Source of the DNA: WFQV01 sp964611145
GTDB lineage: Bacteria > Bacteroidota > Ignavibacteria > Ignavibacteriales > Melioribacteraceae
DNA: 28,607 nt
Direction: 5' to 3'
Assembly (NCBI GenBank): GCA_964611145.1
Contig: CAZSYM010000029.1
Span: 1 to 28,607 of the forward strand
Part shown: piece after piece, positions 1-8,217 of the stretch
Layout: each line of letters opens with the position of its first letter
How positions within the stretch are numbered: position 1 is the first letter of the stretch
The notes under the pieces: generated by a model
The model's database searches: none
Seen by the model: the letters and a program-made list of their open reading frames with translations, nothing else
Told to the model about the DNA's origin: nothing
Made by a program: the position numbers and the translations under genes

Positions 1-2
1 TT

Positions 3-71
3 AAATCATAAAAAATCAGTCAAATCAGCGTCCTATGAATAAAAGGTGCAAAGGCACAGAGGTTCAAAGGG
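3..71. repeat. Short repeat-like intergenic stretch beside aat
   Basis: AAATCA occurs at positions 3, 13 and 22. The last two form a 9-bp imperfect tandem (AAATCAGTC then AAATCAGCG at 13-30). It is followed at 43-71 by a purine-rich stretch of related units (GGTGCAAAGG, GGTTCAAAGG). The arrangement resembles dispersed intergenic repeats that I recall from other bacterial genomes, but only one copy lies in this window, so family membership is unproven. It lies just downstream of the aat stop codon and contains no convincing hairpin terminator. Confidence 0.35.
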
Positions 72-82
72 AGGGGGGGATT

Positions 83-679
83 TTAGAATTTTACATTTAA
101 CTCTGCGGCGGCTTTTGTTATCCTTTTGAATTCGTGAAGCGGTAGAGAAACTGTTCCGAACATTGCGAGATGCTCCGTATAAAGTTGAACGTCCAAAATT
201 TCAAAACCCCTCTCGTTCAATCTTTCCAGTAATTTAATAAGCGCCGATTTCGAAGCTTGGCTGACTCTGGAGAACATGGACTCGCCGAAAAATGCGCCTC
301 CTACGGCTATTCCGTAAAGTCCTCCGACAAGCTCACCCGCTCGGTAAACTTCAACGCTGTGCAAATAACCCGCCTCGTGCAATTTTTCGTATGCCTCGAT
401 TAACTTCCGCGAAATCCACGTCTCCTTTCGATTTGCGCATTCATGCACGACTTTTAATGTATTGAAATCATAGCGGTATTCGAAATCCGCCTTTCGCATA
501 AAACTACGAAGGCTGCGGGGAAAATTATAATTGCGTGGAAATATTACCGTCCGTTCTACGGGTTCATACCAGCGTATCGCCCCGTCCTTATCCGCCATGG
601 GAAATAATCCCTCCGTATAAAATCGGGCTACGATTTCCGGCTGGCGCAGTATCTCTTCCGGCGCTTCGTAAACGAACAT
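83..679 (-). CDS. aat: Leucyl/phenylalanyl-tRNA--protein transferase
   Basis: This cytosolic enzyme transfers Leu or Phe from aminoacyl-tRNA to proteins with an N-terminal Lys or Arg, marking them for the bacterial N-end rule degradation pathway. The 198-residue product carries the family signatures in order: GLFPM near the N-terminus followed by RWYEP, then LHEAGYLHSVEVYRAGELVG, GGAFFGESMFS with ASKSAL, and DVQLYTEHLAMFG. It is shorter than the roughly 230 residues of the E. coli protein, mainly through a reduced N-terminal domain. The ATG at 679 gives an N-terminus that begins directly in the conserved part. It is divergent from the TonB receptor gene, with 248 bp between them. No clpS or clpA is in the window; the clpB found here is not the N-end-rule partner. 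Confidence 0.95.
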   Translation of the reverse strand: MFVYEAPEEILRQPEIVARFYTEGLFPMADKDGAIRWYEPVERTVIFPRNYNFPRSLRSFMRKADFEYRYDFNTLKVVHECANRKETWISRKLIEAYEKLHEAGYLHSVEVYRAGELVGGLYGIAVGGAFFGESMFSRVSQASKSALIKLLERLNERGFEILDVQLYTEHLAMFGTVSLPLHEFKRITKAAAELNVKF

Positions 680-864
680 TTGAAAACGACATCCCTTTCT
701 TGTTTCTTAAAAATAATTTTCCTCGCCTTACTTCGGAAATTTTTCCCGGGTGAAAGTAAATATTTTTAAGAACAAAAACCAAATTTATTGCCGTTTCTTG
801 GGATTTTTCCGCGGAAGGAACCCGCATGGATAATTATATCCAAAATCTAATTTAATTTTTATTG

Positions 865-893
865 TTGCATTATTAATTTTCATTCTGTATTTT
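865..893 (+). promoter_or_regulatory. Candidate sigma-70-like promoter for the TonB receptor operon
   Basis: TTGCAT (865-870) and TATTTT (888-893) are separated by 17 bases, about 35 bases before the GTG start of the receptor gene. The 248-bp region 680-927 between the two divergent genes is AT-rich and must hold promoters for both. The match is weak, and the sigma-factor consensus of this organism is unknown. Confidence 0.25.
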
Positions 894-927
894 ATGGTTT
901 GACAATAAACATTTAGGAAAAAAAGAA

Positions 928-3855
928 GTGTTAAAGCGAAGAATTGGTACTGTACTTTTCCTTTTTATCCTTTCAAATTTTGTCTTGGCACAAGTCCCGG
1001 GTAAGATTACCGGTGTGGTAACGGATTCGGAGGGGAATCCCCTTCCTTCCGCAAACGTGGTTGTGCTTGGGGAATCGATAGGCGCAAGCACGGACATGGA
1101 GGGCAATTATATTATTCTTAATATTTCTCCGGGTACGTATTCCATCAAGGCTTCTTTCATAGGTTATCAATCGGTTGAACAAAGAAATATTGTGGTGAAG
1201 CCGGGGCTAACGACTCGGGTTGATTTCAAACTACCGGAGCAAAGCGTCAAGCTGAAAGGGACAATCGTTGTTACTCCCGAAGAACCGCTGATTCAAGCGG
1301 ATGCCACTACGAAAGTTACTACCATTACCGCCAGTCAATTGGAATCCATGCCGACGGAAAATCTTCAGGAAATACTTTCCACGCAATCGAATATTTCCGT
1401 TCTGACCAATACTCCTAATGCGAAAGCGGGTTATAATATTCGGGGTATAGACGATATTCGCTTGCGCGGAGGACGCACGGGCGAGGTGGCGTTGATGATC
1501 GACGGCGTGAAAGTGTCCAATCCCATTTTCGGCGGATTCGGAACTCAAATAAGTAAATCGGCAATTCGCCAGGTCTCCATTGAATCCGGTGGCTACAGCG
1601 CAAAATACGGGAATGCTCTTTCGGGCGTTATAAATCTTACTACCAAAGAAGGCGGGGAACATTACGCGGGCTCTTTTCGCTATTATTCTTCTTATCCGTT
1701 CGACTTGGATTTTCTTACTAACGGGCGTGGAAAGGCATTGCGAAATCAAAACGGGCAGTTCTCCTTGAGCGGACGCCTGCCGCTTATGAGAAAGGTTTCT
1801 TTCTTCCTTTCCTCGGAGGTCAATTCCGCCCGCGGTACCACCCTGCTTTTCGATGATATTACATGGGATAAATATCGCACGATAATGATTGATAATGACG
1901 GCGACGGCGTTCCCGAAACACCTTTCGATTTGCCTACCTCCCGACAAATTATTGACGGTTATTTGAAATACGGAAATCTCGATTCCGTTCAGGCGGGACT
2001 TTCTCGCAACTGGAAAAAAGTTGTAGGTCCCGACGGAAGGAAAATAAATCCCATCGACATGTATTCCGGTTGGGTAGGACTGGGTTGGAATAACTACTAT
2101 AATATCTTTGCCAAGCTTTCCTTTTCTATAACGAAAAATTTACGTGTTCGCTTTTCGACTTTGTTCGATAAGCGTTATCGCCAAATAAATAATTTTAATG
2201 CGTGGTACGATTACAACATGGCGGGGCAGAATCTACAGATAATTGGCAGCAATAAACAAACGCTTACCGTCAATCATACGCTTAGCTCCACCACCTTTTA
2301 CACCGTTCGCATTTCAAGGTTTAATGAAAACAGGAAGGTGAGAATTCTTAGGGATTATTCCCAAAAGTTTGCCAGCAAGTGGAACATTTTCGACCCGCCC
2401 GCCGATAATCTCAAAACTCCCGAAGAATATCTTCCCTATGCAAGTTCCAACGCGGTGCGGGATCCTTTCGAAAATGCCTTTTATTTGCGCGCGGATAATA
2501 GATGGTACTCCGGCGAAAACAGTTACAATTACGAATTCCGTTTTGATTTCACGAGTCAGGTAACGAAGAAATATATGGTCGAAACGGGCTTTCAAGTTAA
2601 TCAATTGGACATTGATTATTATTCTTATCAAAATATTTCTACGGTTGATCCTTTCCCAACCATTTACCGTTATAAGCCGTTGGAAGGGGCGGCGTACGTG
2701 CAGGTGAAGGCGGAAATGGGCGATTTGATTTTTAACATTGGAACTCGCTTCGATTATCTGAACTCCGGAGGAACGTTCTGGGATAATCCGTTCGACCCTC
2801 TCGCCGCTCAGGATAACGCTTCCGATTCGATACGTTATAACGTATTGCATAAAGTAAAACCGAAGATGAGTCTGAGCCCCAGAATAGGTATTGCGTATCC
2901 TCTTACCGATAAATCCGTCCTTTCGTTTAACTTCGGACATTTTTATCAGAATCCGAACTATCGCGATATGTATCGTGCCAGCGGAAGTAATCGGGAGGTT
3001 AGCATTATGCGCGGCAATATAATAGGAAATCCCGATTTGAAGCCCGAAAAATCCGTGCAATACGAAATAGCCTTGCAACATCAATTGACGGATGATTTTG
3101 TCATAAAGCTAAATTTGTGGACGAAAGAAACCACGAATCAGGTCGGTTCGGTTGTCGTGCCCGCTTATTCCGACCCCGGGAGGGATAATCCTTTCACCTA
3201 TTCGGTTTTTGTTAATAATAATTTCGGTTCCGCCAAAGGTTTGGAAATCAATCTTCGCAAACGATTGAGCCATAATTATGCTTTCGAGTTGAACTATTCT
3301 TACTCGAAAGCCAAGGTGCTTTTGCCGACTTCGTGGGACGGATATTGGAGCGGGGATACGCAGGACGATTTGCCGAAGCAGGAAACCACGGCGCCGTGGG
3401 ACCAAACCCATGTGATTCGCGGTAGTTTTCAATACAATATTCCCAAGGACGGCGGTTTCGAGCTGTTCGGCAAGCATCCCTTTTCCAATATGAACATAGT
3501 TGTTTTCTATTACGGTTCCAGCGGCATGCCTTATACTCCTACGATTCCGGGCGGAGTGATTGTGGAACCTTATTCTGCGCGCTGGCCCTTTTCCCACCGC
3601 TTCGATTTAAGGGTTTCCAAAACGTGGCGCTTCGGCGGAATTAAAGTAATGGGCTTATTGCAAATAAAGAACCTCTTCGACAGAAAGAACGTTATTACGG
3701 GTTATACAAGAACGGGCTCGGCAACGAATCCCGGAACCTCGAGTTATTATACTCGCTCTTCCACCTATTGGGATTCGCGTAACAATAATAATTTTGGTCT
3801 TCCGAGAACCGTTTATCTCGGTGTGGAGTTAATATTCGGAGGCAATGGAAATTGA
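928..3855 (+). CDS. TonB-dependent outer-membrane receptor with carboxypeptidase-regulatory-like domain
   Basis: This is a 975-residue outer-membrane active transporter that would be energised by TonB-ExbBD. A signal peptide (residues 1-21, ending FVLAQ) is followed by a CarboxypepD_reg-like beta-sandwich at about 24-108 (GVVTDSEGNPLPSANVVVLG). A plug domain spans about 120-240 (LRGGRTGEVALMIDGVKVSN, then YGNALSGVINLTTKEGG), and a long beta-barrel runs to the C-terminus. The GTG start is supported by AGGA at 915-918 and by the signal peptide directly after it. The domain order matches SusC-like/RagA-like receptors of Bacteroidota. The stop codon overlaps the next gene's ATG (TGATG), so the two are probably translationally coupled. 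The substrate is not readable from the sequence; the downstream peptide transporter suggests peptides. Confidence 0.93.
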   Translation: MLKRRIGTVLFLFILSNFVLAQVPGKITGVVTDSEGNPLPSANVVVLGESIGASTDMEGNYIILNISPGTYSIKASFIGYQSVEQRNIVVKPGLTTRVDFKLPEQSVKLKGTIVVTPEEPLIQADATTKVTTITASQLESMPTENLQEILSTQSNISVLTNTPNAKAGYNIRGIDDIRLRGGRTGEVALMIDGVKVSNPIFGGFGTQISKSAIRQVSIESGGYSAKYGNALSGVINLTTKEGGEHYAGSFRYYSSYPFDLDFLTNGRGKALRNQNGQFSLSGRLPLMRKVSFFLSSEVNSARGTTLLFDDITWDKYRTIMIDNDGDGVPETPFDLPTSRQIIDGYLKYGNLDSVQAGLSRNWKKVVGPDGRKINPIDMYSGWVGLGWNNYYNIFAKLSFSITKNLRVRFSTLFDKRYRQINNFNAWYDYNMAGQNLQIIGSNKQTLTVNHTLSSTTFYTVRISRFNENRKVRILRDYSQKFASKWNIFDPPADNLKTPEEYLPYASSNAVRDPFENAFYLRADNRWYSGENSYNYEFRFDFTSQVTKKYMVETGFQVNQLDIDYYSYQNISTVDPFPTIYRYKPLEGAAYVQVKAEMGDLIFNIGTRFDYLNSGGTFWDNPFDPLAAQDNASDSIRYNVLHKVKPKMSLSPRIGIAYPLTDKSVLSFNFGHFYQNPNYRDMYRASGSNREVSIMRGNIIGNPDLKPEKSVQYEIALQHQLTDDFVIKLNLWTKETTNQVGSVVVPAYSDPGRDNPFTYSVFVNNNFGSAKGLEINLRKRLSHNYAFELNYSYSKAKVLLPTSWDGYWSGDTQDDLPKQETTAPWDQTHVIRGSFQYNIPKDGGFELFGKHPFSNMNIVVFYYGSSGMPYTPTIPGGVIVEPYSARWPFSHRFDLRVSKTWRFGGIKVMGLLQIKNLFDRKNVITGYTRTGSATNPGTSSYYTRSSTYWDSRNNNNFGLPRTVYLGVELIFGGNGN

Positions 3856-6800
3856 TGAAAATGAAAACTACAACTTTGATTCTTCTCTTTTTGATTTATA
3901 CCGGTGCGAGTTTTGCACAGTACACGGATAAAAAAGAACAAAATAATAAGAACAAGACCGTGTTGGGAAAGACCGCCTCGGTTTTCGATCGCGCAGTGGG
4001 ATTTATGGATGCGGGGAACATGAAAATTCACGGTGTGGAAAATTTCGGATTGCTTTGCGGTTATGACCATCCGGGTTATCAATCATGGTACCCGGGTGCT
4101 TTCCATGGCGATTGGGGCGAGGTGCGTTGGATTGCACCGGTTATTCTAATGCCTCCCGGACCATGGGGAGCGCAACATACCAACGGTCCCGATTTGCCCG
4201 AAGACCGTAGCGACCAGTACAATGCGATAGAATCTTTTTCCGCCATCCACGTCAAACAAGGCGACGGTGCCAATTTCACCGATTGGGAAGCGGCGGATAA
4301 ATCAAATGTTTATTATCACGGGAATTTCTTACAGGATAATATCCCTATGGTCGCTACAAGCACTTTCCCTCAAAGCTGGCCGGAAGGATATTTTAATGAC
4401 AACGGAAAATGGATTTCTACACCGGGGGAACATCATTGGCCCGGCGGTTGGGCATTGGACCCCGACCCAAGTTCTCCTACCTACGGAAAACCGCTTAAAG
4501 GACAATTTGTTTCAAATAAAGATATTTTCTTTATATCTACGGATAAATATAACGGCATTCGGCCTGGTGCCACTACGGCACGCTACGGTTATCCCGTTGG
4601 CATTGATATGGAGGTTTCCGGTTACAGTTATTCTACCAATCTCTATTCGAACGTGGTTTTCTTTAATATAAATTTCATCTATCGCACGAAGGAGGAAATA
4701 ACCGACCCGGATAGCCGTTTTTACGACCCGAACAGACATTTTTACGACGGACGTATAGATAGTGTTTATTTTGCGTTCTTTGTCGACCCCGATTTGCCGG
4801 GGAGATATTTGGTGCCGGGGTCGAATCATCGCCAGGCTACTCCCTGGGCGGAGGACGATTACGGCTTGGTTTATGATTATGACGGCGACGGTACTATCGA
4901 TGTTTTTATAGCGTATGACAAAAAGGATTATTTTACGGACCAAATCTATCCGCAAAATAGCGGTCCCGTTTCCGCATACGGAATTAACTTTTTCCGTACG
5001 CCTCGTGTAAATCCGAGCGACCCGAATAGTCCCGAAATAGGCATTACGGATTTCCACTGGTTTGACCAGGACGAGGCGATGCGTCCTTCGAATATTGATG
5101 CGCAATGGGAGAAAACCTTGTACGGGATTTCCAGCGGAAAGCCGGAGCTTCTCCCTGCCGAGCAACGTAGCCTTTGGTTCCATAACAAGAATAATCCTCA
5201 CATGGATGACGTGGATTCCTTGCGGGATTATCAGGAAAGCTACCCCGAAGGTAGCCGTCCCGATATACAGTTTTGGTTTAGCTCCGGTCCTTTTTCCATA
5301 GCTCCGGGAGATACCATTCCCATTCATATCGGAATAGTTGGCGGAACACCGAATCCCGGACCTTTGGGACCGGACGGTTTCCCGACGAACCCTCCCAGTA
5401 TTCGCTTCAAGACGATTTTCGAGGCTTTGAAGCAAGCCGATACTTTGTATAAAAACAATTTCATAGGTTTCCGTCCCCCTTCCGCTCCCACTTTGCATGC
5501 GGTTGGTACGGAGGTAATAGACAAGGACGGCTTGCCCGTTATTTACGGCGAAAACGGTAAAGTGACTCTTTATTGGGACGATAAGGCGGAAGATTCTTAC
5601 GAAATTGTTACCCGCGAACATGATTTCGAAGGCTACAGAATTTATCGCACTCAGGCTTCCGTACACGGTCAAGGCGATCCGGAGTGGGGCACGCCCATTT
5701 ACGATTATACCGGCGAAAAGATTGTCGGTTATAAGCCGATGGTGATTTATGATAAAATCGACGAATGGAGCGGACCGGATACACTGAACCCGTTCTTCGA
5801 TTTGGGTAGTAATTCGGGTTTGAAATATACTTTTACCGATAACAATGTTGTAAACGGTGTCCGTTATCGCTACACTATTACCGCTTATGACCATCCGGTG
5901 CTGAGCGCGGGACAACCGGCATTGGAATCCTCGCGCGGGAATGACCCCCGCCTGATTCAAACCGTGGATGTTATCCCCGGAGTGCAACCGCAAGGCTTTA
6001 CGCCGGGTACGGCTGATTCCGCGGCAAAACATTTGACAGGCATCGCTACGGGTCCCGTTACTATTACAAGTATCGATCCTATTAACATTACGGGCGATAC
6101 GTATTTGGTTACGTTTCACGATTCGGCGGGCACAATCTCTTTCGACGTCTATGACCAGGATGCCGGGGTTTATGTGGTTCGAAATTACAAGAAAATATGG
6201 ACGGAAGCGGAAAGCAATCTTGTACAACCGCGCCCCATTTTTGACGGCGTGGGCTTGAAGATAATCAATCATAATACGATAGGTGAACTTCGCCAAGGTT
6301 GGCAAAATGTAACGGGCGATACTTCCGATTACGAGTTCTCCACTCTTACGCCTTTTAACGATACCAGCGGGACGAATTGCGATTATGCCGTTGTTTTTGG
6401 AGATTCCTCCTTGAAATTTTCAAGTGTCCCGACGTCCAAAAAGGTTCCTTTTCAGGTATTTAATGTTACCAAGGACCCGAAAAGAGAAAAGCCGTTGCAA
6501 CTTTTCGTGATGAATCCGAGCTTGGAGTGGAAAAGCGGGGATTTCATTTATTTGCGAGAGCTCGATACGGTGCGTTTCGTGCCTGATTCGAATATCGTGG
6601 ATACGGTTCGTGTACTTACCTGGAAATTTACGATTAATTGGACGGACAGCTCGCGGGCGCCCCAAGCGGGAGATGTTTATCTCTACGAAACTAAAAAGCC
6701 TTTTACGAGCAATGATAGTTATGTTTTTAAAACCGTAAAGGAACAGGCATCCGAGAAGGGAGCCGATTTGTCGAAAATTAAAGTCGTTCCTAATCCGTAT

Positions 6801-7076
6801 CTCGTCTATAATCTTGCCGAACAAGCGGCTCGCACGCCAGACAGATTTACGCACGAATTGCGGTTTACTCATTTGCCGAAAGAATGCACCATTAAAATCT
6901 ACACGATTAGCGGGAATCTTGTAAAAACGATTCACCATTCCAGTACTACTGTCGGGGAGGAACGTTGGAATCTTCAGTCGGATGAACAATTGATTGTTTC
7001 TTATGGTGTTTATGTTTATACCGTAAGTACACCCGATGGTCAACATAAAATAGGTAAATTTGCAATTATCTGGTAA
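3855..7076 (+). CDS. Large secreted protein with T9SS type A sorting domain, partner of the receptor
   Basis: The product has 1073 residues. An Sec signal peptide (ending GASFAQ) is followed by a long region I cannot assign to a family, containing a calcium-loop-like DYDGDGTIDVF segment near residue 345. A fibronectin-III-like module begins near residue 550 (GKVTLYWDDKAEDSYEI, then FEGYRIYRTQ). The last roughly 95 residues are a T9SS type A sorting domain (VVPNPY, TIKIYTISGNLVKTI, SYGVYVYTVSTPDGQ). It should therefore be exported by type IX secretion and anchored or released at the surface. An in-frame TTG lies one codon upstream, but the ATG at 3855 overlaps the receptor stop and is the likelier start. 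Its position directly after a TonB receptor resembles SusD-type partners, yet it has no lipobox and no recognisable SusD helices. Confidence 0.85.
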   Translation: MKMKTTTLILLFLIYTGASFAQYTDKKEQNNKNKTVLGKTASVFDRAVGFMDAGNMKIHGVENFGLLCGYDHPGYQSWYPGAFHGDWGEVRWIAPVILMPPGPWGAQHTNGPDLPEDRSDQYNAIESFSAIHVKQGDGANFTDWEAADKSNVYYHGNFLQDNIPMVATSTFPQSWPEGYFNDNGKWISTPGEHHWPGGWALDPDPSSPTYGKPLKGQFVSNKDIFFISTDKYNGIRPGATTARYGYPVGIDMEVSGYSYSTNLYSNVVFFNINFIYRTKEEITDPDSRFYDPNRHFYDGRIDSVYFAFFVDPDLPGRYLVPGSNHRQATPWAEDDYGLVYDYDGDGTIDVFIAYDKKDYFTDQIYPQNSGPVSAYGINFFRTPRVNPSDPNSPEIGITDFHWFDQDEAMRPSNIDAQWEKTLYGISSGKPELLPAEQRSLWFHNKNNPHMDDVDSLRDYQESYPEGSRPDIQFWFSSGPFSIAPGDTIPIHIGIVGGTPNPGPLGPDGFPTNPPSIRFKTIFEALKQADTLYKNNFIGFRPPSAPTLHAVGTEVIDKDGLPVIYGENGKVTLYWDDKAEDSYEIVTREHDFEGYRIYRTQASVHGQGDPEWGTPIYDYTGEKIVGYKPMVIYDKIDEWSGPDTLNPFFDLGSNSGLKYTFTDNNVVNGVRYRYTITAYDHPVLSAGQPALESSRGNDPRLIQTVDVIPGVQPQGFTPGTADSAAKHLTGIATGPVTITSIDPINITGDTYLVTFHDSAGTISFDVYDQDAGVYVVRNYKKIWTEAESNLVQPRPIFDGVGLKIINHNTIGELRQGWQNVTGDTSDYEFSTLTPFNDTSGTNCDYAVVFGDSSLKFSSVPTSKKVPFQVFNVTKDPKREKPLQLFVMNPSLEWKSGDFIYLRELDTVRFVPDSNIVDTVRVLTWKFTINWTDSSRAPQAGDVYLYETKKPFTSNDSYVFKTVKEQASEKGADLSKIKVVPNPYLVYNLAEQAARTPDRFTHELRFTHLPKECTIKIYTISGNLVKTIHHSSTTVGEERWNLQSDEQLIVSYGVYVYTVSTPDGQHKIGKFAIIW

Positions 7077-7091
7077 TTCAACGGATTGAAA

Positions 7092-8141
7092 ATGAAAGAT
7101 ATTAAAAGACATCTCGGAAGATTTTTAACAATATGCACGATTCTTGTGCTTGCGGGGTCGAACGTCATGGCGCAAGGGTTGACGAAGGTGGGAACCACGG
7201 CGGCAAATTTCTTGCAGATTGAAGTCGGTGCCCGTGCGTTGGGAATGGGAGGAGCCTATACGGGACTTGCCGGTGATCCTTCTTCCCTTTATTGGAACAC
7301 AGCGGGAATCGGAATAAGTAAGCACGGCGCGGCTCAGTATCAATACGGTAAAAGATATGCGGGAATTACGCAACATTTCCTTGGCGTTACCGTTCCGATT
7401 TCCTCTTCGGACTATTTGGGCTTGATGATCGATTATTTCGACCTGGGAGAAATGGAGGTTACCACACTCGAAAAACCGGACGGCACGGGCGAAACCTTCC
7501 AAGCCAGCGATTTTGCTATTGGATTGGGCTATGCTCGTCAACTTACCGATAAGGTTTATGTGGGTGTGTTGGCGAAGTATATTTATGAAAGTATATGGAT
7601 GGAGTATGCTTACGGATTTGCCTTTGATATTAGCACCATTTATAATTTGGAGGAAAAGGGAATTCGAATCGGAATGAACATTTCCAATATGGGACCCGAT
7701 ATGGGAATAATGGGCGGTCCTCATCTTTCTTTTTATAAGGAAAAACCGGAGGATTACCCCGGTAGCCCGCAGCCGGAATCCCGACTCGCCACGAAGGACT
7801 TTCCCTTGCCTTTGGGATTTACCATCGGCGTCTCGACGGTATTGATAGGGAAGCAAGCCACCTGGCTTGATAATCCCGAACATACGGTTACACTCGCCGC
7901 ATCAATCAATGATTTTTATGATTCCCCCCTGCGAACTAATTGGGGAGTGGAATATACGTGGAGGGATTTGCTTTCCTTGCGTGCAGGCCTTCGCGTCGGC
8001 TATGACACGCAGAAATATTCTCTCGGCTTCGGCCTCGATTTCGAGAGCTTTACGAACACTCCCGTCAAACTGGATTACGTCTGGGTCGATTACGGGGATT
8101 TGGGTAGTATAAACGTTTGGTCGTTGGAGTTTGAATTTTGA
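7092..8141 (+). CDS. PorV/PorQ-family outer-membrane protein
   Basis: The product has 349 residues, with a signal peptide ending near NVMAQG. The N-terminal mature region NFLQIEVGARALGMGGAYTG, followed by LAGDPSSLYWNTAGI, is the hallmark of the PorV/PorQ (UPF0164-like) family of FadL-like barrels. The rest alternates short beta strands, ending in the aromatic VWSLEFEF expected of a barrel. PorV of the T9SS shuttles cargo from the translocon to the attachment complex; paralogues often travel with specific cargo. Here it directly follows a T9SS-sorted protein (15-bp gap), suggesting it handles or accompanies that protein. I chose ATG 7092 over the TTG two codons upstream; there is no clear Shine-Dalgarno. 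Whether it is the housekeeping PorV or a locus-specific paralogue cannot be told from the window. Confidence 0.88.
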   Translation: MKDIKRHLGRFLTICTILVLAGSNVMAQGLTKVGTTAANFLQIEVGARALGMGGAYTGLAGDPSSLYWNTAGIGISKHGAAQYQYGKRYAGITQHFLGVTVPISSSDYLGLMIDYFDLGEMEVTTLEKPDGTGETFQASDFAIGLGYARQLTDKVYVGVLAKYIYESIWMEYAYGFAFDISTIYNLEEKGIRIGMNISNMGPDMGIMGGPHLSFYKEKPEDYPGSPQPESRLATKDFPLPLGFTIGVSTVLIGKQATWLDNPEHTVTLAASINDFYDSPLRTNWGVEYTWRDLLSLRAGLRVGYDTQKYSLGFGLDFESFTNTPVKLDYVWVDYGDLGSINVWSLEFEF

Positions 8142-8146
8142 TTGAA

Positions 8147-8176
8147 CATTGCCCGAACAACGGTTCTCGGACAATG
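8147..8176 (+). other. Inverted repeat between the PorV-like gene and the OPT gene
   Basis: A 10-bp imperfect stem (CATTGCCCGA with TCGGACAATG, one C-A mismatch) encloses a 10-base loop. The loop region also contains GAAC/GTTC, so an alternative pairing exists. It starts 5 bases after the stop codon at 8141 and is followed by G-rich sequence rather than a T tract. It therefore looks more like an mRNA-processing or stability hairpin, or an operator, than an intrinsic terminator. Confidence 0.4.
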
Positions 8177-8217
8177 CGGGGGTACGGGTTAAGGTATGTG
8201 GAAAAAAGTAGGTTGGA

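Noticed and set aside
588..827. 79-codon minus-strand frame overlapping the start of aat
   Set aside because: Overlaps the conserved N-terminal part of aat in another frame, with no ribosome binding site and no family features.
899..904. TTGACA, a perfect sigma-70 -35 box, before the TonB receptor
   Set aside because: The -10 position 17 bases later falls on AAAGAA at the ribosome binding site and start codon, so it cannot drive this gene.
4512..6305. 597-codon open frame on the minus strand inside the T9SS surface-protein gene
   Set aside because: It is codon-aligned antisense to a clearly real gene, has no recognisable domain, is skewed to Ile, Arg and Asn, and is explained by sense-strand avoidance of TTA, CTA and TCA.
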